Shown one piece after another: positions 1-7,845 of a stretch of DNA of 16,682 nt (its first letter is position 1; every line of letters begins with the position of its first letter). Position numbers and translations under genes: made by a program. Under the pieces are notes generated by a model. That model was not told the origin of the DNA, made no database searches, and saw only the letters and a list, made by a program, of their open reading frames with translations. Source of the stretch: an uncultured Acetatifactor sp. (GTDB lineage: Bacteria > Bacillota > Clostridia > Lachnospirales > Lachnospiraceae). The stretch covers positions 1 through 16,682 of the forward strand of contig CAJUAP010000076.1 of assembly GCA_910584435.1 (NCBI GenBank). Reading direction: 5' to 3'.

Positions 1-52
1 AAGACGCCGCCCTCTCACGGCGGAAACAGGGGTTCGATTCCCCTATCAGCTG
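1..52 (+). tRNA. tRNA-Glu (anticodon CTC), 3' part only
   Basis: Decodes GAG codons as glutamate. The window starts inside the gene, so the acceptor 5' strand and most of the D arm are missing. The anticodon stem pairs bases 7-11 with 19-23 around a seven-base loop whose anticodon is CTC (14-16). The T arm pairs 28-32 with 40-44 around TTCGATT. The 3' acceptor strand ATCAGCT (45-51) is followed by discriminator G at 52. CCA is not encoded, since TTT follows. The anticodon stem and T arm show no mismatches, so the gene looks intact apart from the window cut. I see no clear terminator behind it. Confidence 0.9.
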
Positions 53-279
53 TTTGCGTATGCCTTGACAGTTCTTTATGCAAATGAGGAACTTCAAGGT
101 TTTCTTTTTGCCTGAAATTGCTGTTACGTATTTTGCGATTTTTGGCTGAAGCCTTCGCAGAAGACTTGCTGCCTGGACGGAACATAATTCGTGTTATCTT
201 TCTGATATTATGGAATTGCAGTCAATTTATAAAATATATATGAATAAAATACTCAATTTTTGAAATTTATGGAAAACAC
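53..279. other. Non-coding spacer between tRNA-Glu and the topA promoter
   Basis: I see no gene here. The DNA turns AT-rich from about 181. One 22-codon open frame (84-149) has no ribosome binding site. An imperfect inverted repeat at 254-268 (11 of 15 matches to the Bacillus CodY box) lies just upstream of the topA -35, but such matches are common in AT-rich DNA. There is no RNA gene that I recognise. Confidence 0.5.
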
Positions 280-308
280 TTGCGCCCCGGACTTTTTTGG
301 TGTATATT
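280..308 (+). promoter_or_regulatory. Probable sigma-A promoter of topA
   Basis: TTGCGC (280-285) and TATATT (303-308) are separated by 17 bases, the preferred sigma-A spacing. Transcription would start near 315, leaving a leader of about 65 bases before the topA ATG at 381. No other pair of hexamers in this gap fits as well. This is a pattern match only. Confidence 0.5.
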
Positions 309-380
309 GTTTCACGATTGACATTTTATAGATTGATATCAATTGAAAGAGTGGAATATAGTATCAAAGGGGTGCGTATT

Positions 381-2456
381 ATGGCAAAATACCTGGTAAT
401 CGTGGAATCACCTGCAAAAGTGAAGACAATTAAGAAATTTTTGGGGGCGAATTATCAAGTGGCGGCCAGCAACGGACATGTCCGTGATCTGCCCAAGAGT
501 TCTCTGGGGATTGATGTGGAACATGATTATGAGCCGAAGTATATTACCATCAGAGGAAAAGGGGATATCCTTGCAGGTCTGCGCAAGGAAGTGAAGAAGG
601 CTGAGAAAATTTACCTTGCAACTGACCCTGACCGGGAGGGGGAGGCAATTTCCTGGCATTTATATTACGCTTTGAAATTAGAGGACAAAAAGGTATATCG
701 CATCACTTTCAATGAAATCACGAAAAATGCAGTGAAGGAATCTCTGAAAAACGCCCGCGAGATTAACATGAATCTGGTGGATGCGCAGCAGGCGCGGCGC
801 ATGCTGGACCGTATGGTCGGCTACCGCATCTCTCCGCTGCTGTGGGCGAAGATTAAGAGAGGGCTGAGTGCGGGAAGGGTTCAGTCGGTGGCACTGCGCA
901 TCATATGTGACAGAGAGGATGAAATCAATGCTTTCATTCCGGAAGAATACTGGACATTGGATGTGAACCTGAAGGTAAAAGGTGAGAAAAAGCCGATCAG
1001 TGCAAAGTATTACGGGACTCTGGAAAAAAAGCAGGAAATTGCCGGTAAGGCACAGGCGGATGCCGTTATGGCATCATTGAAAGGCGTAAAGTATACTGTG
1101 GAAGAAGTAAAAAAAGGAGAGCGTGTGAAGAAACCGCCGCTTCCCTTTACCACATCCACAATGCAGCAGGAAGCCAGCAAGGTGTTGAATTTCTCTACAC
1201 AGAAGACCATGCGTCTCGCCCAGCAGCTTTATGAGGGCGTGGATATTAAGGGCACAGGTACAGTGGGGCTTATTACTTATCTGCGTACCGATTCCACCCG
1301 TGTGTCCGAAGAGGCGGAGGATATGGCAGCGAAATTCATTGATGCCAATTACGGAAAAGAATATCTGTCTGCAGCGGCAGCGGGGAAGAAGAACGGGCAG
1401 AAGATTCAGGATGCCCATGAGGCAATCCGTCCTACGGATTTGAATCGTACTCCTGTTTCGGTGAAAGATGAGCTGCCCAGAGATCTCTTCCGGCTGTATC
1501 AGCTGATATGGACGCGTTTTACCGCAAGCCGTATGAGCGCGGCAAAATATGAGACGACCTCGGTGAAGATACGGGGGGGAGACCATATTTTTACGGTGGC
1601 ATCCTCATCCCTGAAATTCGACGGCTTTCTGAAGGTATACAGTACCGCAGATGACAAAGAGGAAGAAAATACGTTAAGCGCAGGGCTTGGCAGGGACAGT
1701 GAGCTTTCATTTGCATCATTTGACCCGAAGCAGCATTTTACGCAGCCTCCGGCCCATTATACGGAAGCTTCTCTGGTTCGTGCCCTGGAAGAGTTAGGCA
1801 TCGGGCGTCCCAGTACGTATGCTCCCACCATTACCACCATTCTTGCCAGGAGGTATATCACCAGGGAAAATAAGAATCTCTATGTGACTGAGCTGGGAGA
1901 GGTGGTAAATAATATGATGAAGGCGGCGTTTCCAACCATTGTGGATGTGAATTTCACTGCAAATATGGAGGCGCTGCTGGACGGTGTGGAAGATGGGGAT
2001 GTCAAATGGAAAACCATTGTGGCTAATTTCTATCCTGATCTGGACGAAGCAGTGAAGCAGGCGGAAAAAGAGCTGGCGGAGGTGACGATTGCAGATGAGG
2101 TCAGCGAAGAGGTCTGTGAGGTCTGCGGCAGACAGATGGTGATAAAATACGGGCCTCACGGGCGTTTCCTGGCCTGTCCGGGATTTCCCGAATGCCGTAA
2201 TACCAAGCCTTACTATGAAAAAATCGGAGTTCCCTGTCCTAAATGCGGTAAAGATATTGTGCTGAAGAAGACGAAAAAGGGAAGGAAATACTACGGTTGT
2301 ATTGATAATCCCGACTGTGATTTTATGGTATGGCAGAAGCCTTCCGGACAGAATTGTCCAAAGTGCGGGTCGCCCATGCTTGTGAAAGGAAATAAGCTTG
2401 TGTGCATGGAAGAACAGTGCGGATACAGCGTTTTGTCCGAATTGTCCAATAAATAG
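381..2456 (+). CDS. topA: DNA topoisomerase I (type IA)
   Basis: Relaxes negatively supercoiled DNA by passing one strand through a transient break, holding the 5' end on a tyrosine. The 691-residue product has the full type IA layout. An N-terminal TOPRIM domain carries Glu9 in VESPAK and the acidic triad Asp82-x-Asp84-x-Glu86. The catalytic Tyr300 lies in GLITYLRTDS. The C-terminus has three zinc-ribbon repeats whose first CxxC pairs are at 579/582, 619/622 and 659/662, almost exactly 40 residues apart. I start at 381 because AAAGGGG (368-374) lies six bases upstream and the protein then begins MAKYLVIVESPAK as in the family; an in-frame extension to 297 would place coding over the promoter. 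It is followed by codY behind a separate promoter. It appears intact and is normally essential or nearly so. Confidence 0.97.
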   Translation: MAKYLVIVESPAKVKTIKKFLGANYQVAASNGHVRDLPKSSLGIDVEHDYEPKYITIRGKGDILAGLRKEVKKAEKIYLATDPDREGEAISWHLYYALKLEDKKVYRITFNEITKNAVKESLKNAREINMNLVDAQQARRMLDRMVGYRISPLLWAKIKRGLSAGRVQSVALRIICDREDEINAFIPEEYWTLDVNLKVKGEKKPISAKYYGTLEKKQEIAGKAQADAVMASLKGVKYTVEEVKKGERVKKPPLPFTTSTMQQEASKVLNFSTQKTMRLAQQLYEGVDIKGTGTVGLITYLRTDSTRVSEEAEDMAAKFIDANYGKEYLSAAAAGKKNGQKIQDAHEAIRPTDLNRTPVSVKDELPRDLFRLYQLIWTRFTASRMSAAKYETTSVKIRGGDHIFTVASSSLKFDGFLKVYSTADDKEEENTLSAGLGRDSELSFASFDPKQHFTQPPAHYTEASLVRALEELGIGRPSTYAPTITTILARRYITRENKNLYVTELGEVVNNMMKAAFPTIVDVNFTANMEALLDGVEDGDVKWKTIVANFYPDLDEAVKQAEKELAEVTIADEVSEEVCEVCGRQMVIKYGPHGRFLACPGFPECRNTKPYYEKIGVPCPKCGKDIVLKKTKKGRKYYGCIDNPDCDFMVWQKPSGQNCPKCGSPMLVKGNKLVCMEEQCGYSVLSELSNK

Positions 2457-2479
2457 CAATAAAATTAACTGTTAAAACA

Positions 2480-2508
2480 TTGTAATCCGGATTCAATTGT
2501 GTTATTAT
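2480..2508 (+). promoter_or_regulatory. Probable sigma-A promoter of codY
   Basis: TTGTAA (2480-2485), a 17-base spacer and TATTAT (2503-2508) lie just after the topA stop. Transcription would start near 2515, giving a leader of about 120 bases before codY. No terminator is visible between topA and this site, so read-through from topA may add to codY expression. Confidence 0.55.
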
Positions 2509-2634
2509 GAAGTAGATTTAATCATGTAATGTTTTTGCATTGTATTGAATATAGGGCACAGTGGGTGCGTGGCAGCCGGATTCCTGTGGTTGTCTCCGCG
2601 GTTTGTAAGAGCAGCAAAGGACGGAGGAATAGGT

Positions 2635-3420
2635 ATGAGCAGTGTACAGCTTCTTGATAAGACAAGAAAAATCGGCAAGCTATTGCATAATAACAATTCC
2701 AGTAAAGTCGTGTTCAATGACATTTGCGAAGTAATGCGTGAAATTGTTAGTTCCAATGTGCAGGTGATCAGCCGTAAGGGTAAGGTGCTGGGAGTTGCAA
2801 AATCAGATGATGTGGATTCCATCAATGAACTGATCGATGAGAGCGTAGGAGGATTTATTGATGCTATGCTCAATGAAAGGCTGTTGGGAGTACTGTCTAC
2901 GAAAGAAAATGTAAATCTGGAGACATTAGGATTTGAAAGCCAGGATATCAGAAAGTTTCAGGCGATCATAACTCCTATTGAGATTGCCGGGGAACGGCTG
3001 GGGACGCTGTTTATTTATAAATGTAATACCCAGTATGATATTGATGATATTATTTTGTGCGAATATGGTACTACGGTGGTGGGGCTGGAGATGCTCCGGG
3101 CGGTGAATGAGGAAAGCGCCGAAGAAAGCCGCAAGCTTGCGGTGGTGAAATCTGCCATAAGTACTCTTTCCTTTTCCGAAATGGAGGCAATCACCCATAT
3201 CTTCGAGGAATTGAACGGCATGGAAGGGATTCTGGTGGCCAGCAAGATTGCAGACAGGGTTGGAATCACCCGTTCTGTTATTGTCAATGCTTTGAGAAAG
3301 TTTGAGAGTGCAGGAGTGATAGAATCACGTTCTTCCGGAATGAAGGGTACTTATATTAAGGTATTGAATGATGTAGTGTTTGATGAAATAGCAGAGCTGA
3401 AACGCCAAAATCAGCGCTGA
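2635..3420 (+). CDS. codY: GTP-sensing transcriptional pleiotropic repressor CodY
   Basis: Global regulator of low-GC Gram-positives. It binds branched-chain amino acids through an N-terminal GAF domain and, in many species, GTP, and it represses stationary-phase, nutrient uptake and (in B. subtilis) flagellar genes when nutrients are plentiful. The 261-residue product opens with MSSVQLLDKTRKIGKLL. A GAF region spans roughly residues 1-155 and includes the conserved AGERLGTL stretch, followed by a winged helix-turn-helix. The recognition segment ASKIADRVGITRSVIVNALR (from residue 202) is as in Bacillus CodY, so the target DNA motif is probably conserved. The start at 2635 is set by GGAGG (2623-2627) with a seven-base gap; the in-frame extension to 2545 lacks family similarity. 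A terminator follows the gene, separating it from the flagellar operon. Confidence 0.97.
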   Translation: MSSVQLLDKTRKIGKLLHNNNSSKVVFNDICEVMREIVSSNVQVISRKGKVLGVAKSDDVDSINELIDESVGGFIDAMLNERLLGVLSTKENVNLETLGFESQDIRKFQAIITPIEIAGERLGTLFIYKCNTQYDIDDIILCEYGTTVVGLEMLRAVNEESAEESRKLAVVKSAISTLSFSEMEAITHIFEELNGMEGILVASKIADRVGITRSVIVNALRKFESAGVIESRSSGMKGTYIKVLNDVVFDEIAELKRQNQR

Positions 3421-3469
3421 GGGTAAAAGTTAATAGAGATGGGACAAAAGGATTTGGACGCCATTATGT

Positions 3470-3505
3470 AAAGGGATTTATTGATTTGGCAATAAATCTC
3501 TTTTT
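3470..3505 (+). terminator. Intrinsic terminator after codY
   Basis: A 14-base-pair stem (3470-3483 with 3490-3503, one G-U pair) closes a six-base loop (ATTTGG) and runs into TTTTT (3501-3505). It sits 50 bases after the codY stop and 67 bases before the flagellar -35 hexamer. It should insulate the fla/che operon from codY transcription. Confidence 0.85.
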
Positions 3506-3571
3506 ACGTGTTGGCATATAGGAAATATTTACTATTTGGGGTGCTTTTTGAAGTTTATTTCAACATTGGTA

Positions 3572-3600
3572 TTGTGTTTTTTCGGGAAAATTACTATAAT
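3572..3600 (+). promoter_or_regulatory. Main (sigma-A type) promoter of the flagellar operon
   Basis: TTGTGT (3572-3577), a 17-base spacer and a perfect TATAAT (3595-3600) form the best housekeeping promoter in the window. It lies just after the codY terminator, and the transcript would start near 3607, about 80 bases before flgB. The position matches the fla/che promoter of B. subtilis, which is also directly downstream of codY. Confidence 0.75.
3578..3592 (+). promoter_or_regulatory. Weak candidate CodY box within the flagellar promoter spacer
   Basis: The 15-mer matches 10 of 15 positions of the CodY consensus AATTTTCWGAAAATT. The right half (GAAAATT) is perfect and the left half is poor. 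It fills the spacer between -35 and -10, where a bound repressor would block RNA polymerase. The match alone is near chance level in AT-rich DNA. Only its position and the B. subtilis precedent make it worth listing. Confidence 0.2.
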
Positions 3601-3686
3601 AGAAAAGTGTGGGTATGGGCCTGCTGGTTGATTATTTATACATAGTATTGTTGAACAGGGAAGCAGGGGATAGAAAGGAGAAGGAA

Positions 3687-4076
3687 ATGTTTCAGTCAGG
3701 TGTATTTAACTATGTAGATTTGCTGGATAAGGCTGCAGATGCAAGCTGGCTTCGGCATCAGGCAATTTCTAATAATATTACAAATGCTACGACACCAGGT
3801 TATAAAAGGCAGGAGGTGGCTTTTGAGTCCGTACTGCAGAAAGCTTTGGGCAGCAGCCGCTATGTGCCTACGGACTTCAAGGTGTCTAGGGCGTTGAATT
3901 ACAGTCTGTCTCCCCGGCTTTTTCAGGACTTTTCAAGTTATTCTTACCGTCTGGATAAGAATAATGTGGACATAGAGACGGAAGAAGTGATGCTGGCAGA
4001 GAACCAGTTAAAATACAATGGCCTCCTGGACAGCATTAATGATGAATTCAGTAATATGCAGGTGGCAATGAAGTGA
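3687..4076 (+). CDS. flgB: Flagellar basal-body rod protein FlgB
   Basis: Proximal rod subunit exported through the flagellar type III apparatus and assembled on FliE/FliF at the cell envelope. The 129-residue protein has the usual FlgB length. It carries the rod-family N-terminal signature around residues 20-40 (ISNNITNATTPGYKR) and ends in the heptad-rich C-terminal helix typical of axial proteins (NQLKYNGLLDSINDEFSNMQ). The start is fixed by AAGGAG (3675-3680) six bases before ATG; a longer in-frame start at 3609 would add 26 unrelated residues and begin almost at the transcription start. It is the first gene of the operon, as in B. subtilis. An unusually long 169-base gap separates it from flgC. 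Confidence 0.95.
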   Translation: MFQSGVFNYVDLLDKAADASWLRHQAISNNITNATTPGYKRQEVAFESVLQKALGSSRYVPTDFKVSRALNYSLSPRLFQDFSSYSYRLDKNNVDIETEEVMLAENQLKYNGLLDSINDEFSNMQVAMK

Positions 4077-4125
4077 TAGAGGCGGAAATGCCTTCATAAA
4101 AAACAGTCCCGGAACGGAAATGCCC

Positions 4126-4170
4126 GGAAGGAATTTACAGCAGCGCATTTTGCTGATGAAAAATCCTTCC
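4126..4170 (+). other. Imperfect hairpin in the flgB-flgC gap
   Basis: GGAAGGAATTT (4126-4136) pairs with AAATCCTTCC (4161-4170), giving 10 base pairs with one bulged A. Inside it CAGCA (4138-4142) pairs with TGCTG (4151-4155) around an eight-base loop. No T tract follows, so it is not a standard terminator. It could be an RNA stability or processing element between flgB and flgC. The rest of the 169-base gap is purine-rich and includes the 10-mer CGGAAATGCC twice (4083-4092, 4115-4124). Confidence 0.5.
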
Positions 4171-4184
4171 CCGTAAGGGCATTG

Positions 4185-4234
4185 AAGAGAAGGGACGGAA
4201 CTGGAATAAAAGAGAAGAGACGGAACTGAAATAG
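4185..4234 (+). repeat. Two-copy 25-base imperfect tandem repeat upstream of flgC
   Basis: Bases 4185-4209 and 4210-4234 match at 22 of 25 positions; both contain GACGGAACTG in equivalent places. The sequence that follows (GGAGGAACTGACAT, from 4234), which includes the flgC ribosome binding site, resembles a degenerate third copy. Local slippage duplication is the simplest origin. Confidence 0.75.
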
Positions 4235-4245
4235 GAGGAACTGAC

Positions 4246-4698
4246 ATGGGCATGTTTTCAGCTTTTAATATTAATGCAAGCGGTTTGACCGCACAGAGAT
4301 ATCGTATGGATATCATTTCAGAGAATGTGGCAAATGCCAACACCACCCGTACTGCGGACGGTACACCTTACCGCAGGAAGATTGTTACATTTGAGGAAAA
4401 GGGGGGACAGACGTCTTTTAGCCGCATATTGGGCAAAGCGGCATACAGCCATGGCTATACAGGGCAGGGTGTCAAAGTGTCCGGTGTGTATGAGGATAAT
4501 AAGACACCCATGAATATGGTGTATGATCCTTCGCATCCCGATGCGGATGAAAATGGTTATGTAACAGGACCGAATGTGAATATTATTACAGAGATGACCA
4601 ATATGATAGATGCCAGCCGTGCATGGGAAGCAAATTCAACTGCCTTTAATGCCAGCAAGTCGATTGCCATGAAGGGGCTGGAGATGATGAACAGCTAA
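4246..4698 (+). CDS. flgC: Flagellar basal-body rod protein FlgC
   Basis: Second proximal rod subunit, secreted by the flagellar export apparatus and stacked with FlgB between FliE and the distal rod. The 150-residue product has the N-terminal rod signature (FNINASGLTAQRYRMD then ISENVANANTT, residues 5-33). It ends with the conserved C-terminal helix containing NIITEMTNMIDASRAWEANS, which is characteristic of FlgC. AGGAGG (4233-4238) lies seven bases before ATG. fliE follows after about 75 bases without a clear promoter or terminator, so flgB, flgC and fliE are probably co-transcribed. It is intact and of normal length. Confidence 0.96.
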   Translation: MGMFSAFNINASGLTAQRYRMDIISENVANANTTRTADGTPYRRKIVTFEEKGGQTSFSRILGKAAYSHGYTGQGVKVSGVYEDNKTPMNMVYDPSHPDADENGYVTGPNVNIITEMTNMIDASRAWEANSTAFNASKSIAMKGLEMMNS

Positions 4699-4774
4699 CC
4701 GGCTGAAGTTACCTTGAACGAAAGAGAAATCTTGATTTAAATAAAAATTTGTACATTAGAAAGGCATGAACATC

Positions 4775-5119
4775 ATGGATATGTCACCAGTTACGGGAAT
4801 TCCGGGAGTTTTCGGGCTTACGTCCGTGAACGGAACTGCGCCTCTGACAAGGGCGGGAGCGTTTTCAGAAGATGAGAGTAAGGTGGAAGGTACATTATTT
4901 GATTCTTTCCTGAATACGGCAATTGACAATATTAAGACAACGAATGCATATTTTTCGGATGCGGAGGATGAGAAAATTAAGTTTGCGCTGGGGGAGACAG
5001 ACAGTACGCATGATTTGTCCATTGCCCTTAAGAAGGCGTCTGCGGCACTGCAGTATACAGTAGCCATCCGCGACAGGCTGCTGGATGCTTATAAGGAGCT
5101 GATGCAGATGCAGATTTAA
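4775..5119 (+). CDS. fliE: Flagellar hook-basal body complex protein FliE
   Basis: Small export substrate that forms the junction between the FliF MS ring or export gate and the proximal rod. The 114-residue protein has a disordered N-terminus and a helical C-terminal half (FDSFLNTAIDNIKTTNAYF, then DLSIALKKASAALQYTVAIR) matching the FliE family. The start is uncertain. ATG at 4766 lies only one base after AAAGG (4760-4764), too close for initiation, whereas ATG at 4775 has a ten-base gap and gives MDMSPVTGIPG; I chose 4775, and 4781 is a weaker option. It lies between flgC and fliF in the order conserved across Firmicutes, with an 80-base gap to fliF. Confidence 0.92.
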   Translation: MDMSPVTGIPGVFGLTSVNGTAPLTRAGAFSEDESKVEGTLFDSFLNTAIDNIKTTNAYFSDAEDEKIKFALGETDSTHDLSIALKKASAALQYTVAIRDRLLDAYKELMQMQI

Positions 5120-5199
5120 GCTCTGCGGCTGTGTGCTGGCTATGGCCGGCATTTGAACTGCACTGCAGCAAAATAAGAAATGACTAGGGGAGAAATATC

Positions 5200-6807
5200 A
5201 TGGCTGACAAGCTGAAAGAAATACCAGGAAAAATACTGGAATGGTGGAAGAAATTTACCAATAAGCAGCGGACGATTATCGTTGCAATTGTCGCGGCAGT
5301 GATTTTTACTTTTGTTATTATTTTATATGTGTTTACCAGACCTCAATTTACACATCTGAATACTTTTGAAAGCAGTTCTGAAGCCGCGAAAGTGATCGAT
5401 ATTCTGGACGATGCCAGTATAACCCACCGGGAGTCGGCGGATCTTCGGACGATTGAGGTGCTTACAGACCAGCTTTCCCAGGCAAATTATGCCATGGCTT
5501 CCGCAGGTTATCAGCCTGACAATATGAAGATGAGCGATCTTGTGAGCAGCGGTATGTCCACCACATCATGGGAGCAGCAGAAACAATACCAGGACTATGT
5601 GGCGGCTCAACTGGAGTCTATGTTTAAGTCGCTGGCATTTGTCAACAACGCTCAGGTGAGAGTGACGCTGCCGGAACAGACAGGAACATTGTGGGCGCAG
5701 CAGCAGCAGCAGGATGCAACAGCGTACATCCAGCTGGATCTGTCAGGTGAATGCAGTACTTCCATGGCAACGGGTATGGCAAAGGCAGCGGCAGCTGCAA
5801 TGGGTACTTCAAGTACAAGAGGCATTACCATCATGGATCGCAACGGCGCTCTTCTGTATACGGGAGGGGATGAGTATTCGCCTGCAGGCAATGCCAGTTC
5901 TCTGCAGGAGCTGCAGGAACAGCATGAAAATGTCATGGATAATAAAATCCGGCGTGTGCTGTACAATACGAATCAGTTCAATTCCATTGATGTAAAGTCC
6001 CATATTGTAGTGGATTATACTTCCTACGAGGAACAGGACAGGCAATATTATACCAATGACGGCGCAAGCCAGGGACTGCTGGGACATCAGACTTTGTTCG
6101 AGTCTAATGCCACCAATGGGGTGGCGGGTACGCCGGGAACGGATTCCAATGGTGATGATACAACGGATTATATGAATCCGGATTACGGCACCAGTGAAAC
6201 TTCACAGACAGAGTCGGATTCGGATTATCTTCCCAATATCAAGGACAGCAAGACAACTACTCCGCCGGGGAAAATTGATTATGCCAGCAGCAGTATGGCC
6301 ATTACAATGATTTCGTATCGGGACTACTATGAGGAAAGCGTAAGGGAACAGGGGCTTTTGGACGGCGGTGTTACCTGGGCGCAGTTCAAAGAGGAAAACC
6401 ACCAGGATGTCCAGCTGGAGGTGGATGAGGCGGTTTATGAGCTGGCTGCCGCTGCCAGCGGTATCAGCCGGGAGAACATCAGGATTATTGCCTATGAATC
6501 CCCTGTGTTCCACGACAGAGAGGGTATCAATGTCAGCGCTACGGATGTTCTGAGTATTGTCATGATTGTGCTGATACTGCTTCTGCTTGGTTTTGTGGTG
6601 CTTCGCAGCATGGGAATCAGGAAGAGGACAGAAGAGGAAGAGGAGCTGCCTGTGGAAGATATGCTGCAGTCCACTGCAAATGCGATGGAAGATATTGATG
6701 TGGAGGCTAAATCCGAGACACGTAAACTGATAGAGAAGTTTGTGGATGAGAATCCCGAAGCTGCGGCGAATCTGCTGCGCAACTGGTTGAATGAGGATTG
6801 GGGTTAA
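5200..6807 (+). CDS. fliF: Flagellar MS-ring protein FliF
   Basis: Integral membrane protein that forms the MS ring, the base on which rod, switch and export gate are assembled. The 535 residues match the family length. A cytoplasmic N-terminus is followed by transmembrane helix 1 (about residues 25-46), the large extracytoplasmic ring-building region with the YscJ/FliF secretin-like fold, transmembrane helix 2 (about 450-470), and an acidic cytoplasmic tail. The tail ends in the FliG-binding segment (KLIEKFVDENPEAAANLLRN, then WLNEDWG). Five CAG codons in a row (5698-5712) encode a short Gln tract in the ring-building region. Residues about 300-365 are Ser/Thr/Asp-rich and probably a disordered loop of the beta-collar region. 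AGGGGAG lies before ATG, and fliG starts 15 bases after the stop. Confidence 0.97.
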   Translation: MADKLKEIPGKILEWWKKFTNKQRTIIVAIVAAVIFTFVIILYVFTRPQFTHLNTFESSSEAAKVIDILDDASITHRESADLRTIEVLTDQLSQANYAMASAGYQPDNMKMSDLVSSGMSTTSWEQQKQYQDYVAAQLESMFKSLAFVNNAQVRVTLPEQTGTLWAQQQQQDATAYIQLDLSGECSTSMATGMAKAAAAAMGTSSTRGITIMDRNGALLYTGGDEYSPAGNASSLQELQEQHENVMDNKIRRVLYNTNQFNSIDVKSHIVVDYTSYEEQDRQYYTNDGASQGLLGHQTLFESNATNGVAGTPGTDSNGDDTTDYMNPDYGTSETSQTESDSDYLPNIKDSKTTTPPGKIDYASSSMAITMISYRDYYEESVREQGLLDGGVTWAQFKEENHQDVQLEVDEAVYELAAAASGISRENIRIIAYESPVFHDREGINVSATDVLSIVMIVLILLLLGFVVLRSMGIRKRTEEEEELPVEDMLQSTANAMEDIDVEAKSETRKLIEKFVDENPEAAANLLRNWLNEDWG

Positions 6808-6822
6808 GAGAGAGGTACATAC

Positions 6823-7845
6823 ATGGCAAAAAGTTCATCGAAGGAGGAAGGCATCCGGGGAATACAGAAGGCAGCAATCCTTCTGATATCCTTAGGACCT
6901 GAACGCTCCGCCGGTATTTTTAAACATTTAAAAGAGGAAGAAATTGAAGAACTGACACTGGAAATTGCCAATACCAGAAGCATTACTCCGCAGGTAAAAG
7001 AAGACGTAATCAATGAATTTTATGAGATATGTCTGGCCCAGCAGTATATTGCAGAGGGTGGTATCGGATATGCGAAGGAACTGCTGGAGAAGGCTGTGGG
7101 ACCTGAGAAGGCAATGGATGTTATAGGCAAGCTGACAGCGTCTCTGCAGGTGAAGCCTTTTGAGTTTGTGCGCAAGACAGACGCCACACAAATCATTAAC
7201 TTTATTCAGGATGAGCATCCGCAGACCATAGCATTGATTCTGTCTTATCTGGCACCTACCCAATCGGCATTGGTAATCTCGGCATTGCCTCCGGAGCGGC
7301 AGGCCGATGTGGCCAGACGTATTGCCGTGATGGACCGCACCAGTCCCGATGTGATCAAGGAGGTGGAGAAAGTGCTGGAATCCAAGCTGGCAAGTCTGGT
7401 AAATCAGGATTATACGATTATCGGCGGCGTGGATGCGGTTGTGGAGATATTGAATACGGTAGACCGCGGTACAGAGCGTCATATTATGGAGACTTTGGAG
7501 ATCGACGAGCCGGAATTGGCAGACGAAATCAGGAAGAAGATGTTCGTGTTCGAGGATATTCTGCTTCTGGACGACAGAGCTATCCAGCGTGTGCTGCGTG
7601 AAGTGGATAATAATGATCTGGCCATTGCGCTTAAGGTTGCCAATGACGATGTGAAGGGCGCTATCTTCAACAATATGTCCAAGCGTCTGGTGGTTATGAT
7701 TCAGGAAGATATGGAATTCATGGGACCTGTGCGTATGAAGGATGTGGAGGAAGCCCAGCAGAAGATTGTCAACGTGATCAGGAAGCTGGAAGATACAGGT
7801 GAGATTGTTATTTCCAGAGGCGGAGGTGACGAGATTGTTGTCTAG
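6823..7845 (+). CDS. fliG: Flagellar motor switch protein FliG
   Basis: Rotor protein on the cytoplasmic face of the MS ring. It binds FliF through its N-terminal domain, FliM through the middle and C-terminal domains, and takes torque from the MotA/MotB stator. The 340 residues have normal length. The N-terminal domain (about 1-105) includes KAAILLISLGPERSAGIFKH. The middle domain has the EHPQ motif at Glu131-His132-Pro133-Gln134. The C-terminal torque helix region, FVFEDILLLDDRAIQRVLRE (ending at residue 260), carries Asp250, Asp251 and Arg259. GAGAGG precedes ATG at 6823. The 3' end overlaps the start of fliH, and the fliH ribosome binding site lies inside fliG, so the two are probably translationally coupled. 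Confidence 0.97.
   Translation: MAKSSSKEEGIRGIQKAAILLISLGPERSAGIFKHLKEEEIEELTLEIANTRSITPQVKEDVINEFYEICLAQQYIAEGGIGYAKELLEKAVGPEKAMDVIGKLTASLQVKPFEFVRKTDATQIINFIQDEHPQTIALILSYLAPTQSALVISALPPERQADVARRIAVMDRTSPDVIKEVEKVLESKLASLVNQDYTIIGGVDAVVEILNTVDRGTERHIMETLEIDEPELADEIRKKMFVFEDILLLDDRAIQRVLREVDNNDLAIALKVANDDVKGAIFNNMSKRLVVMIQEDMEFMGPVRMKDVEEAQQKIVNVIRKLEDTGEIVISRGGGDEIVV
7822..7829 (+). promoter_or_regulatory. fliH ribosome binding site that supports a TTG start
   Basis: GGAGGTGA (7822-7829) lies within the last codons of fliG, five bases before TTG at 7835. No ATG is available in the right frame nearby, and the GTG at 7826 overlaps this site. The TTG at 7838 is the only other candidate with workable spacing. 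Confidence 0.65.

Noticed and set aside
84..149. 22-codon frame in the tRNA-topA spacer
   Set aside because: No ribosome binding site and no sign of conservation. It is hydrophobic, but that is easily produced by AT-rich DNA.
254..268. CodY-like box upstream of the topA promoter (11 of 15 matches)
   Set aside because: AT-rich DNA gives such matches by chance, it lies outside the promoter core, and topA is not a usual CodY target.
4120..4176. 19-codon frame in the flgB-flgC gap
   Set aside because: No convincing ribosome binding site, and it lies within the hairpin; the pairing explains the sequence better.
5698..5712. Five CAG codons in fliF as a possible phase-variable repeat
   Set aside because: A trinucleotide repeat cannot shift the frame, and five units are short. 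At most it varies a Gln tract in an exposed loop.
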